From NCBI GenBank assembly GCA_030533315.1, contig JAUNJL010000009.1, positions 1 to 59,201 on the forward strand: 59,201 bases of DNA, read 5' to 3'. Each line of letters starts with the position of its first letter. Positions within the stretch are counted from its first letter, which is position 1. Positions 46,551 to 55,281 of the stretch are shown in pieces. A program made the position numbers and the translations under genes. The notes below the pieces were generated by a model that had not been told where the DNA came from, did no database searches, and saw only the letters and a program-made list of their open reading frames with translations. This DNA comes from Eubacteriales bacterium. GTDB lineage: Bacteria > Bacillota_A > Clostridia > Lachnospirales > Lachnospiraceae.

Positions 46551-47567
46551 TTAGTTCCCCTTTTTCTTCACGGAACCCAGGATGGACTGGATCACGATGA
46601 AGAAGCAAAGCAGTGCGGAAAGCACGATGCGCACCCACCAGCTGGAAAGAGTTCCCTGCGCGGTGATGAGGCTGGAAATGGTTCCCTTGATCAGCACCCC
46701 AAACATGGTGCCAATGGGCGTCCCCACGCCGCCGGAAAGCAGGGTGCCGCCGATCACGGCGGAAGAGATGGCGTCCATCTCAAGGCCCTTTGCCTGCTCT
46801 ACGAAGCCGGCACAGCTGTTGAGGCAGAAGAGAAAGCCGCCCAGCCCGGCCAGAAAACCGTCCAGGATGTAGGCCCTGAATATGGTCCTCTTCACGTCAA
46901 GGCCCATCATCAGGGCGCTTTGGCGGTTGCCGCCGATGGCGTACAGCTTACGCCCGAACTTCCTGTATTTCAGGAGCACGGCGATGATGATGATGACGAT
47001 CACGGCGATCACCACCGTAGGGGGAATGTAGGCCGGAATAAATACACCCTTCTTGTTGGTGGAGCCAAAGGGCATGTAGAAACGGAAGTTTGCCCATTTC
47101 AGGAAGGTCTCATTCTTGATGGAAATCATGTCCGTACTGATGATGGCCGTCATGCCCCGTCCGAAAAACATTCCCGCCAGGGTCACGATAAAGGGCTGGA
47201 TCTCAAGGTAAGACACCAGAAATCCCTGGACGATACCAAACAGTACGCCAATGAGCAGAGCCGCAAGAACGGCCACGTAGGCGCTCATGCCCTTGTTTTC
47301 CATCAGATCCGCCATCACCATGCAGACCAGGGCCGTGACGGAGCCGACGGAGATGTCGATGCCCCCGGTGATCATGACGACGGTAAGCCCACATGCGATG
47401 ACAAGAAGCCCCGCATTGGACACGAACAGGTTCAGGAACATCTGCGGCTTGGCGAAGCCCTTATCCGCAAACACGATCATACCGGCGATGTACATCACAA
47501 AGAACAGTCCAATGGTGATGAGAAGCAAAAAGCCGGTTCCTGTCATTTTCTTTTTTGTTCCCTTCAT
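46551..47567 (-). CDS. yjfF: Sugar ABC transporter permease (YjfF-like)
   Basis: 338 residues, about 8-10 membrane helices, with the BPD_transp_2 signature ITGGIDISVGSVTAL and GGNRQSALMMGL. It forms the second half of the inner-membrane channel. ATG 47567 overlaps the ytfT stop by 1 bp (TGATG), indicating translational coupling; an earlier in-frame start would overlap ytfT extensively. Confidence 0.88.
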   Translation of the reverse strand: MKGTKKKMTGTGFLLLITIGLFFVMYIAGMIVFADKGFAKPQMFLNLFVSNAGLLVIACGLTVVMITGGIDISVGSVTALVCMVMADLMENKGMSAYVAVLAALLIGVLFGIVQGFLVSYLEIQPFIVTLAGMFFGRGMTAIISTDMISIKNETFLKWANFRFYMPFGSTNKKGVFIPAYIPPTVVIAVIVIIIIAVLLKYRKFGRKLYAIGGNRQSALMMGLDVKRTIFRAYILDGFLAGLGGFLFCLNSCAGFVEQAKGLEMDAISSAVIGGTLLSGGVGTPIGTMFGVLIKGTISSLITAQGTLSSWWVRIVLSALLCFFIVIQSILGSVKKKGN

Positions 47568-48622
47568 CACTTCCGCCCTCCTTCCACTGCTGCGCTTTTT
47601 CTTGCCTTCAGTCCCGCAAACCACTTCCTGAACACCTCACTTTGGAGGGTCACGATGATGATGACCACGATGGCCTTGTAAACGGGAAGCTGATCGGCCT
47701 TTACGTTCATGGCATAAAGGGTCGTGGTCAGGGCCTGGATGGTGTAGGCGCCGATCACGGAGCCTGCAAGGCTGAATTTACCGCCGCCCAGGAAGTTTCC
47801 TCCCAGCGCCACCGCCAGGATGGCGTCCATCTCCAGGTTGAGACCGATGTTGTTGGCATCTGCGGAGTAGATCCGGGAGGAGGCCACGATACCGGCGATG
47901 CCTGCCAGAACGCCGCAGATCACATAGGTCAAAAACTTGATCATGGTAGAGTTCAGGCCCACCAGGCGGGCTGCCCTGCCATTGATCCCCACACTCTCGA
48001 TATAGAGGCCAAGAGCAGTCCTTTTCAGGATCAGGTTCACGATCAGGACTGCGATGATGGCAAAGAACACCGGCGTGGGGATGGGACATTTCCCGATGTA
48101 GCCGCCGGCCATCTTGTAGGAATCCACACGGATGTAGGTGATCTGCCCGTTTGTCACCAGCTGTGCGATGCCTCGGCCCGCCGTGTAAAGAATCAGAGTA
48201 GCCACCATGGGCTGGATGCCCAGCCTGGAGACCAAAAATCCGTTGAAGGCGCCGCAGAGAGCCGCTGCTCCAAGGGCAAGAACCACTCCCAGGATCACCG
48301 GGTTCTGGTAGGCCGTCACAGAGGTCTGCCCGCCGGAGAGAGTCTGGCAGCAGACCGCCGCCGCAACCGCCATGATGGCGCCCACGCTGATGTCCTGTCC
48401 TCCGGAGGCGGCCGTCACCAGGGTCATGCCGATGGCCAGGATGACCAGCTCAGAGGCACGGTTGATCACGTCGATGATGTATCCATAAAGCACGCCGTTT
48501 CGGATGGATACGGCAAAGAAGTCCGGTGTCTTGATCACATTGATCAAAAGAACGGCGATCAGGCACAGGATTGGCATGAACAGACGGGCGCTTGTCAGTT
48601 TTTTTAGTTTTCTGCTATTCAT
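47567..48622 (-). CDS. ytfT: Sugar ABC transporter permease (YtfT-like)
   Basis: 351 residues with multiple membrane helices and the family motif TAASGGQDISVGAIMAVA. It pairs with the YjfF-like permease. Its ATG (48622) overlaps the last codons of ytfR, and the AGGAGGTGA site lies inside ytfR, so the three genes are tightly coupled. Confidence 0.88.
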   Translation of the reverse strand: MNSRKLKKLTSARLFMPILCLIAVLLINVIKTPDFFAVSIRNGVLYGYIIDVINRASELVILAIGMTLVTAASGGQDISVGAIMAVAAAVCCQTLSGGQTSVTAYQNPVILGVVLALGAAALCGAFNGFLVSRLGIQPMVATLILYTAGRGIAQLVTNGQITYIRVDSYKMAGGYIGKCPIPTPVFFAIIAVLIVNLILKRTALGLYIESVGINGRAARLVGLNSTMIKFLTYVICGVLAGIAGIVASSRIYSADANNIGLNLEMDAILAVALGGNFLGGGKFSLAGSVIGAYTIQALTTTLYAMNVKADQLPVYKAIVVIIIVTLQSEVFRKWFAGLKARKSAAVEGGRK

Positions 48623-50144
48623 TCTTATCGTCACCTCCTGCGATGGCTTTCATGATGTTGCCCTGGGACAGCTCGCTCTCAACCAGCTCTCCCACCTTCT
48701 CCCCATCCCGCATAACGCCCATGCGGGAGCAGGTACGAAGCATCTCCTCCACCTCCGAGGAAATGAAGGTCACGGCCATCCCCTTGTCCGCCAGATCCAG
48801 AACCAGCTTCTGGATCTCCGTCTTGGTACCGATGTCGATCCCCCGGGTGGGCTCGTCCAGGATCAAAAAGTCCGGATCTGTCAAAAGCCAGCGGCCAAGG
48901 ATCACCTTCTGCTGGTTTCCGCCGGAAAGACTCTTGATGGGAGTCTCCCTGCTGGCCGTCTTGATCTGGAGCATTTCGATATATTTGTCGGCGGCCTCCC
49001 CCATCTCCTTCTTGCTCAGGGGATGGAACATCCCTTTTTTCGCCTGGAGGGCGATGATGATATTCTCCTTTACGGAAAGATCTGCGATGATGCCCTCGGC
49101 CTTCCGGTCCTCAGGAAGATAGGCCATCCCCAGCTTCATAGCGTCCAGAGGGGTGTTGATCCTTACCTCCTTTCCATTTACCTTCAGGGTACCGGAGTCT
49201 GCCTTGTCGGCGCCGTAAATGGCCCGCACCAGCTCGGAGCGTCCGGAGCCCAAAAGGCCGGTGAGGCCAATGACCTCCCCCTTGTTGATGGTGATGTTAA
49301 AGGGCTTGATGCTGCCCTTGTGGCCAAGTCCCATCGCCTCGATCACCGGCGTTCCTCCGCTGAACCTTTTGTCCTTGTGCTCTCCCTTGATATCCGCCAG
49401 ATCGTCGAAATCCTTGCCCATCATTTTTGCCACCAGCATCACCCTGGGAAGATCCTTGATCTCGTACTCACCGATCAGCTCCCCGTTGCGGAGGACGGTG
49501 ATCCTGTCACAGACCTCGTAGACCTGCTCCAGGAAGTGGGTGACGAAGATGATCCCAACGCCCTCGTCCCGCAGCTTCCTCATAAGGACGAACAGCTTCT
49601 GCACCTCGTCATCGTCCAGGGAGGAGGTAGGCTCGTCCAGGATCAGCACCCGGCACTTCATGTCCACGGCCCGGGCGATGGCGATCATCTGCTGGATGGC
49701 CACGGAGCACTCCTCCAGGGGCTGGGTGGGGGGAACATTGATATCCAGGCTCTTGAGAAGCTCCCTGGAATGTGCGTTCATTTTTTTCCAGTCGATCATC
49801 CCTCCCAGCCTGCGGGGCTCCCGTCCGATAAACAGATTCTCCGCAACGGTCAGGTTGGGACACAGGTTTACCTCCTGATACACGGTGCTGATGCCGTGCT
49901 CCTGCGCCTCCTGGGGGGAGTGGTTGATCACGGCGCCGCTGCTTCCCTCCATCCGGATGGTGCCGCTCTCAAACTCGTGGACACCGGTCAGAACCTTGAT
50001 CAGAGTGGATTTTCCGGCGCCGTTCTCCCCCATCAGCGCATGTATCTCCCCTTTTCTCAGAGTGAAGTCCACATGGGAAAGGGCGCGGACACCGGTGAAG
50101 TTCTTGCTTATGTCACGCATTTCCAATACTACGTTCTGTTCCAT
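48615..50144 (-). CDS. ytfR: Sugar ABC transporter ATP-binding protein (YtfR-like, two NBDs)
   Basis: 509 residues with two fused nucleotide-binding domains. First Walker A: GENGAGKST (39-47), Walker B VLILDEPTSSLDDDE. Second half: degenerate A-loop GLLGSGRSELV, intact signature LSGGNQQKVILGRWLL and FLILDEPTRGIDIGTKTEI. Asymmetry of this kind is usual in the RbsA/MglA/YtfR family. ATG 50144 has AAAGG upstream. Confidence 0.93.
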   Translation of the reverse strand: MEQNVVLEMRDISKNFTGVRALSHVDFTLRKGEIHALMGENGAGKSTLIKVLTGVHEFESGTIRMEGSSGAVINHSPQEAQEHGISTVYQEVNLCPNLTVAENLFIGREPRRLGGMIDWKKMNAHSRELLKSLDINVPPTQPLEECSVAIQQMIAIARAVDMKCRVLILDEPTSSLDDDEVQKLFVLMRKLRDEGVGIIFVTHFLEQVYEVCDRITVLRNGELIGEYEIKDLPRVMLVAKMMGKDFDDLADIKGEHKDKRFSGGTPVIEAMGLGHKGSIKPFNITINKGEVIGLTGLLGSGRSELVRAIYGADKADSGTLKVNGKEVRINTPLDAMKLGMAYLPEDRKAEGIIADLSVKENIIIALQAKKGMFHPLSKKEMGEAADKYIEMLQIKTASRETPIKSLSGGNQQKVILGRWLLTDPDFLILDEPTRGIDIGTKTEIQKLVLDLADKGMAVTFISSEVEEMLRTCSRMGVMRDGEKVGELVESELSQGNIMKAIAGGDDKNE

Positions 50145-50215
50145 ATTCCTTTCACCTTTCCTTTTCATGTTTAGCCCTGCCCACGCCCTCAAGGGGGCAT
50201 GGAGGTTTTTTCAGA

Positions 50216-50270
50216 CAAAAAGGGAGCGCAGCCATGTAATCCGGGTTATCCGAATTTAGGCCCGCGCTCC
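50216..50270 (-). terminator. Intra-operon hairpin after ytfQ (probable attenuating terminator)
   Basis: On the minus strand GGAGCGC (50270-50264) pairs with GCGCTCC (50229-50223), followed by CTTTTTG. A second stem, CCATGCCC/GGGCGTGG, lies downstream. The arrangement would lower ytfRT-yjfF relative to the binding-protein gene, a common design in sugar ABC operons. Confidence 0.6.
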
Positions 50271-50313
50271 GGATTTAGTTATTCAGAATGATATTTTTGA
50301 GAAGCCCTGCACA

Positions 50314-51360
50314 TCAATATGCACGCTCGTCAATGATCTCCTGTGTAATGGTGGTCACCTCATACTCGGTGTCATCTACGGTGATGGAGGTAACGGTATC
50401 ATTTGCGGCAAACATGGTCTCATCTACATATGCCTGCTTGTCAACCTCTTCGCCAGCCTCCAGCTTCTCGATGATCTGCTGTACACGAGGTCCGTGCAGA
50501 GGATTGCACTCGGTGTTGCAGGTGATCTTTCCGGACAAAGTCTCGGTCAGACCAGCGTTCGTAGTATCGAAGGACATCACCAGGATCTGGCCTTCCTCAC
50601 CGCCAACCTCATATCCAGCTGCCTCGATGGCATCGATGGCGCCGAATGCCTCGTTGTCGTTCTCGCAGTACACAACGTCGATCTCGTCGCCGTGCTGCTT
50701 CAGGATGGACTCCATAACCTCCTGGCCCTTTGCCTGGGTAAACTCGCCGGACTGCTGAGCCAGCGTCGTCCAATTGTCGTGAGCCTCAACGGCCTCGTCA
50801 AATCCTTCGGTACGTCCGATCTGAGCAGATGCTCCGATGGTTCCCTGGATATCTACAAGATTCAGCTCTGCATCTCCCCTGCCTGTCGCTTCCATGTAAG
50901 CGTCCAGCCATGCCATTGCCTTCTGGCCCTCCAGCTTGAAGTTGGAGCCAACCCATGCGGTGTAAAGGCTGTCGTCAGACACGTCTACCATACGGTCAAC
51001 GATGATCACGGGGATCCCTGCGTCCTTTGCCTCCTGGAGAACGGTATCCCATCCGGTCTCGGTCACAGGTGCCAGCACGATGTAGTCAACCTCCTGCTGG
51101 ATGAAGTTACGGATCGCCGTCAGCTGGTTCTCCTGCTTCTGCTGAGCGTCGTCGAAGATCAGCTCGAAGCCGTTCTCTTCGCTGAAGGTGGACTTCATGG
51201 ACTCAGTGTTTGCCGTACGCCAGTCGGACTCAGCGCCTACCTGTGAAAAGCCAACGGTGATGGTATCGCCCTCTTCTGCGGCTACATTGATGGCGGACAC
51301 AACGCCCATGCTGCACACCATAGATGCGGACAATAAGGCTGCAAGAACTTTTTTCTTCAT
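50314..51360 (-). CDS. ytfQ: Sugar-binding protein (YtfQ-like)
   Basis: 348 residues. The sequence TVGFSQVGAESDWRTANTES is the YtfQ/galactofuranose-binding signature, followed by the type-1 PBP fold (IVLAPVTETGWDTVL, VIIVDRMVDV, CENDNEAFGAIDAIEAAGYE, MSFDTTNAG, CNPLHGPRV). The signal peptide is MKKKVLAALLSASMVCSMGV; its only Cys (16) is not in a lipobox (SMVC), so cleavage is probably near VSA/AEEGD and the protein would be released rather than lipid-anchored. Substrate in the family is a furanose sugar; here unproven. GGAGGAAG precedes ATG 51360. Confidence 0.9.
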   Translation of the reverse strand: MKKKVLAALLSASMVCSMGVVSAINVAAEEGDTITVGFSQVGAESDWRTANTESMKSTFSEENGFELIFDDAQQKQENQLTAIRNFIQQEVDYIVLAPVTETGWDTVLQEAKDAGIPVIIVDRMVDVSDDSLYTAWVGSNFKLEGQKAMAWLDAYMEATGRGDAELNLVDIQGTIGASAQIGRTEGFDEAVEAHDNWTTLAQQSGEFTQAKGQEVMESILKQHGDEIDVVYCENDNEAFGAIDAIEAAGYEVGGEEGQILVMSFDTTNAGLTETLSGKITCNTECNPLHGPRVQQIIEKLEAGEEVDKQAYVDETMFAANDTVTSITVDDTEYEVTTITQEIIDERAY

Positions 51361-51397
51361 TTTGACTTCCTCCCGTTTCGTTTATTAAGATGGCTTT

Positions 51398-51403
51398 ATT
51401 ATA
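51398..51403 (-). promoter_or_regulatory. -10 element of ytfQ
   Basis: TATAAT on the minus strand; the -35 position (TGGAGC) is poor, as expected of an activator-dependent promoter. Two long direct repeats lie just upstream. Confidence 0.6.
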
Positions 51404-51434
51404 ACCCCTCTTCCCCCGAAGCTCCATAGAAAAT

Positions 51435-51510
51435 CTTATGGAAAAAGTTGAGAATGCTATCCACCTTCCCCTTTTCCCCGCCAAAAGTTCATAATTTTAT
51501 GGAAAAAGTT
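51435..51510. promoter_or_regulatory. Direct-repeat activator sites upstream of ytfQ
   Basis: CTTATGGAAAAAGTT (51435-51449) and TTTATGGAAAAAGTT (51496-51510) differ at one base in 15. Their starts are 61 bp apart, about six helical turns. AAAAGTT also occurs at 51483-51489, about two turns from the distal copy. AraC-type response regulators often bind such direct repeats ahead of weak promoters, so the adjacent YesN-like regulator is the natural candidate. Confidence 0.65.
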
Positions 51511-51599
51511 AATTTTTTTATCCTCACGCCCTTTTTATCCCCCCATTCCCGCCTGTCCCCATGCTTCTGGAGGGAGTATTCCTGCAAAAGGCGCCCCTC

Positions 51600-53012
51600 C
51601 TAGTCCCGGATTTTTTTTGCCAGATAAACCTCCATTACCGTCCCCTCCCCCTCTGTGGAGGAGATCCGAAGGCCGTAACCCGGGCCATAATACAGGCGGA
51701 TCCGCTCGGCTACCGCCGCCGTCCCAAAGCCGGTCCTCTCCCCTGTCTGGATGGACTGCTGCACCTGGCTCAGCCGCTGGGAAGTCATACCCTGTCCGTT
51801 GTCGGAGACTCGGAGCATCAGGTCATTTCCCAGGTCAAAGCCCTCGATGAGGATCTTCCCGCCGCCCCGTTTGTTCTTGATCCCGTGATACAGTGCGTTC
51901 TCCGCCAGGGGCTGCAGGGTAAGCTTGGGCACCAGGACCTGCTTTAGGGACTCCGGTATGGAGATCTCAAACTCCAGAATGTCCCGGTACCGGCTCTGCT
52001 GGATCTCCAGATAGCTGAGAGTATGCCGCTCTTCCTCCTCCAAGGTAATGATGTCATTTCCCTTGGAAAGGGAGGTACGGAAAAATATGGAAAGGTTGGA
52101 GATCATCTCCAATGCGTCCTCGTCCTGCCCTCCCTCTATGAGCCACACGATGGTGTCCAGAGTATTGTACAGAAAATGGGGATTTACCTGAGCCTGCAAA
52201 AGCTGGAGCTCCGTCAGGTGCTGTGCCTCCTGCTCCTTTCTCACGTTGTCCAAAAGCCCCTGGATGCGGCCGGCCATCTTCCTGGTCCCCTCATCCAGTT
52301 CCCCGATCTCCAGCACGTCGGACTCCACCGGACGGATGTCAAAATTTCCCCGCCCCACCTTCTTTACGTTATGCAGGATCTCCGTCACCGGGCGGGTGAT
52401 GCTGTCGGAAAACCGCAGGGTCCTGCGCATCAGGATCAGGATGGTCAGGACGATGATGACCGACATACACAGCACCATCACCATGCTGCTCCTGGCAAGG
52501 ACGGACTCAGCGCTGACCAGATTGGTGGATTCCAGATAAATGTAGGTTTGCAGCTCCTTGGTGATGGAGGAGGTGATGCTGCGGATGTTGTTGTCCATAA
52601 ACACCATGCGCTCGTCATAGCCCTCGATCTCCATCAGCTCCAGCATGTATTTCTTCAGATTGCTCAGATAGGCGTTCAGATGCTTGATACACTTGCCGCT
52701 CTCCCTTTGGTAGGTGGTGGCCTTCAGCTTCTCCACCGTGGCGATGGCGCCATCCACCTGCCCCACCGGCAGCTTATCCTTGTCCTCGCTGCCGATGGCC
52801 ACATAATAGCACTCCAGATCCACGGTATCCTTAAATTCCAGCCCAAAGCTGCTGCTCACCGCCAGGTTCTGGGAAAGCTGGTTGTATTTTTTTGTATATG
52901 ACAAAAAGATGGCCAAAAACACCACCATCAAAAGGGTCATGGGAATGATGGCTCCAAGGAGCATGTTCCTCATTTTACTTTCCAGCCTGGACTGCTTCTC
53001 TCTCCCAGCCAT
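51600..53012 (-). CDS. Sensor histidine kinase of the YesM/LytS type
   Basis: 470 residues. Membrane helices at about 17-39 and 177-196 bracket a 137-residue extracellular sensor region; a HAMP domain follows (about 200-250). The His_kinase domain has the phosphoacceptor His279 in QAQVNPHFLYNTLDT, and the C-terminal HATPase domain carries LAENALYHGIK and VSDNGQGM. ATG 53012 overlaps the stop of the upstream regulator by 1 bp (TGATG). It probably senses a sugar, with or without the YtfQ-like protein, and controls the transporter operon. Confidence 0.92.
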   Translation of the reverse strand: MAGREKQSRLESKMRNMLLGAIIPMTLLMVVFLAIFLSYTKKYNQLSQNLAVSSSFGLEFKDTVDLECYYVAIGSEDKDKLPVGQVDGAIATVEKLKATTYQRESGKCIKHLNAYLSNLKKYMLELMEIEGYDERMVFMDNNIRSITSSITKELQTYIYLESTNLVSAESVLARSSMVMVLCMSVIIVLTILILMRRTLRFSDSITRPVTEILHNVKKVGRGNFDIRPVESDVLEIGELDEGTRKMAGRIQGLLDNVRKEQEAQHLTELQLLQAQVNPHFLYNTLDTIVWLIEGGQDEDALEMISNLSIFFRTSLSKGNDIITLEEEERHTLSYLEIQQSRYRDILEFEISIPESLKQVLVPKLTLQPLAENALYHGIKNKRGGGKILIEGFDLGNDLMLRVSDNGQGMTSQRLSQVQQSIQTGERTGFGTAAVAERIRLYYGPGYGLRISSTEGEGTVMEVYLAKKIRD

Positions 53013-54661
53013 CAGCCCTCCTCCCCCGCCTTCCTGTATTCGCTGGGCGTCATGCCCTGGGTTTTCTTAAACAGGTAGCTGAAATAGTGGGCGTCCTTAT
53101 ACCCCACCTCCCCGGCGATCTCGCTGGAGCGCTTGGAGGTACAGCGGAGAAGCTCCTTGGCCTTATCCATCCGCAGAGCGGTCAGATATTCCGTGAAGGT
53201 CTGTCCCATGTTCTGGCTGAACATGGCGCTGAAATGGTTGGCGCTCACGTTGGCCACCCTGGCCACCTTGTTCATGGAAAGCTCCTCGTCCCTGTAGTTG
53301 CTCTCCATGTAGGCGACGGCCATCTTCAGGATGCTGCGGCTCTGGTTTCCGGCGTTCTCGTCCCGGATGGCGATGGCCTCCTGGATGATCCTCTGGGCGT
53401 ACTGGATGGCCGCCTCCGTAGATCTTCCCGTCTCCTCCACCACCTTCCCAAGGTCCTCCTCCAGAGCCGTCTGACCGCCTCCCCCCAGCCCCTTCAGAAA
53501 GGACAGTACCGAAAATCGGACATTCAATACCACGTAGTTGCGAAAGACCATGGACTCCATCGGCTCCTTCCCAATGGCGTAAAAATAATCCTGCACGAAG
53601 CTTCCCACCTCGTCCATCAGGCCGCTGGCCAGAAATTTCTGCAGGATGGCCGGATTTAAGGCATTGATGTCCACATTTCCAAGGTACAGGTTTTGGGACT
53701 CTCTTACGCCGGCATCCCGGTCTCCCTCTCTCTCCTCCAGATCCTCGTACCGCAGGATGTGGCCGTCGTACAGGTACCGGAAGGCAAAGGCCCTGGTGGC
53801 GGTATAATAGCACTGGCTGATGTTGCTGAGACGCTCCACACACTTCCCTGCGGCCACGAACCAGTCGGGAGCCCTCCCGGAGCCCTCCATGATCTCCCTT
53901 AAGGTCTCCACGCAATCCCTTGTTTTTTCCTGGATGCTGTCCTTCTGCCCCTTGATGAGGATGGCGTAGCAGAAGACCTGATAGCGAAACAGCATGGCGT
54001 CCGGGTGGTTGAGAAAACAGTTGTCCAGCCGCCTGTGCACCTGCTCCTCCCAGTCCCGGGGCTTCTCTCCCGTGCCGCAGGCATTTTCGGTGGTGTCCGT
54101 GGTAAACAGCAGGATGTTGTAGGCCTCCGCCACGATGTCCATTCCCAGCCGGTCCGCCCGGCGGTAGATCTCTTCCAGATCCGTTCCTCCCTGGACCAGA
54201 GCCTCAAAGAAATCCCGGCTGGCGTTCTTTTCGTACTCCTGCATTTCCAGGCGGAACTTCTCATAATATTCCTTCTGGGTCTTCTCGTGCTCATAGCGGT
54301 CCCGAATCTCCTCCAGCCTCTTTATAAAGGCGTTTTTGGTGATGGGCTTCAAAAGATAGTCCTCCACCCCGATGGCGATGGCCTGCTTTGCGTAATTAAA
54401 ATCGTCATAGCCGCTGAGGATCACGATCTTGATGTCCGGCAGCTCCTTTTTCACCAGCTTGGACAAGGTCAGCCCGTCCATAAAGGGCATTTTGATATCC
54501 GTGATCAAAAGATCCGGCTCGCTTTTCCGTATCTGGGGAAGGGCCATTTCCCCGTCCGAGGCCTCTCACACCAGCTCAAAGCCGTACTGCTCCCAGGGAA
54601 CCATCCGCTTGATGTTCTCCCGGACCACGATCTCATCCTCCACCAAAAAAGTACGCAGCAT
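53012..54661 (-). pseudogene. YesN-type response regulator interrupted by an in-frame UGA
   Basis: Translation from ATG 54661 (AGGAGG upstream) gives MLRTFLVEDEIVVRENIKRM and so on to GFELV, then TGA at 54568-54566, then in the same frame EASDGEMALPQIRKSEPDLL and ITDIKMPFMDG. Relatives have Gly at the interrupted position (FELVGEA), so one G-to-T change (GGA to TGA) explains it; there is no frameshift. Reading through, the protein would be 549 residues: receiver (phospho-acceptor Asp55, acidic pair Glu8/Asp9), central region, and two AraC-type helix-turn-helix motifs at the C-terminus. Restart at ATG 54547 would lose the first strand and the acidic pair. It may be a recent pseudogene, a sequencing error or a recoded codon. 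Confidence 0.85.
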
Positions 54662-54735
54662 CCCAACTCCTCCTATTGTCCCTTGTTTCTGCCGCCAGCC
54701 TGCGCAGACGTCCTTCTTCCAAAACAGATATCTAT

Positions 54736-54764
54736 ACTTTAATACAGATCCAAGCCCAGCACAA
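54736..54764 (-). promoter_or_regulatory. Predicted promoter of the YesN/YesM-type pair
   Basis: On the minus strand TTGTGC (54764-54759), 17-bp spacer, TAAAGT (54741-54736), about 75 bp upstream of the start codon. Confidence 0.45.
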
Positions 54765-54906
54765 GCCGTTTTTTCCCCGAGCCTGCCCCCTTCGGCCTGG
54801 AAAAGAGACTCCCTCTGATACCGAACCGGCCGCAGCCCCTCTCCCAAGCCTTAGTTTAATTTTTCACAAAATTAACAAACTCTTTTCACAGAATAAACAT
54901 GATTTT

Positions 54907-55046
54907 CCGGTATATTCTTGTTCAAGAACAGCACGAGATGCTTTCTTAAAACTTTTTCTTTTTCATACTTTTTTAAGCCGGGATGGATGTCCCGGCTCTC
55001 CTTCTTTTTCCACAGCCGTTCAAATGCCTGAACGGTTGTTTTTTTG
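54907..55046 (+). ncRNA. Candidate CU-rich small RNA with two hairpins
   Basis: On the + strand the hairpin AGCCGGGA-TGGATG-TCCCGGCT (54975-54996) and the terminator hairpin AGCCGTTCA/TGAACGGTT followed by GTTTTTTT (55014-55046) are joined by CU-rich linkers such as CTCTCCTTCTTTTTCC. No gene on this strand lies upstream to need a terminator, so the hairpins must end their own transcript. CU-rich loops next to stable stems are typical of Firmicutes small RNAs that block ribosome-binding sites. A weak promoter TTAACA-16 bp-TAAACA (54872-54899) would place the 5' end near 54907. Confidence 0.42.
55014..55046 (+). terminator. Intrinsic terminator (end of the candidate small RNA)
   Basis: AGCCGTTCA pairs with TGAACGGTT (one G-U) around AATGCC, then GTTTTTTT. 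Confidence 0.85.
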
Positions 55047-55076
55047 CGCCCCTTTCTCCCTGCCTTAACAATCTCA

Positions 55077-55106
55077 TTGACGTTCCTCCCTCTTTCCTGC
55101 TATATT
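55077..55106 (+). promoter_or_regulatory. Promoter of the VanRS-type pair
   Basis: TTGACG (55077-55082), 18-bp spacer, TATATT (55101-55106) preceded by TGC. The leader is about 170 nt. Confidence 0.65.
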
Positions 55107-55128
55107 GGAGGGGATCTGCCGGGCAATA

Positions 55129-55150
55129 TTAAGAATATCTTAAGAATTTT
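55129..55150. promoter_or_regulatory. Tandem direct repeats, candidate OmpR-type response-regulator box
   Basis: TTAAGAATATC and TTAAGAATTTT are adjacent with an 11-bp period, the usual spacing of OmpR/PhoB-family half-sites. They lie downstream of the predicted promoter start, where the regulator could act as an autorepressor, or upstream of a second, unseen promoter. Confidence 0.5.
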
Positions 55151-55281
55151 CCCCTTTCATCTTAAAAAACGCCTGGTATCCTTTTCTCAAACAAGGAAAA
55201 AAGGAAAATCCTTGGAAATGGATGATCTCTTACTGACCGTAAGGGAAAGAACCATCAGCCAATCGCAAAGGAGGTGAAACC

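Larger units (their letters stand above)
54662..55281. other. 620-bp divergent intergenic region between the two regulator operons
   Basis: It contains the promoter of the minus-strand YesN-like gene, a candidate CU-rich small RNA on the + strand (54907-55046), the promoter of the OmpR-type regulator and two tandem direct repeats. No protein-coding ORF with a ribosome-binding site is seen. Confidence 0.6.

Noticed and set aside
54566..54568. Selenocysteine at the in-frame UGA of the response regulator
   Set aside because: The aligned residue in relatives is Gly in a surface loop, not a redox Cys, and no SECIS-like hairpin is obvious right after the codon. A nonsense change is simpler.
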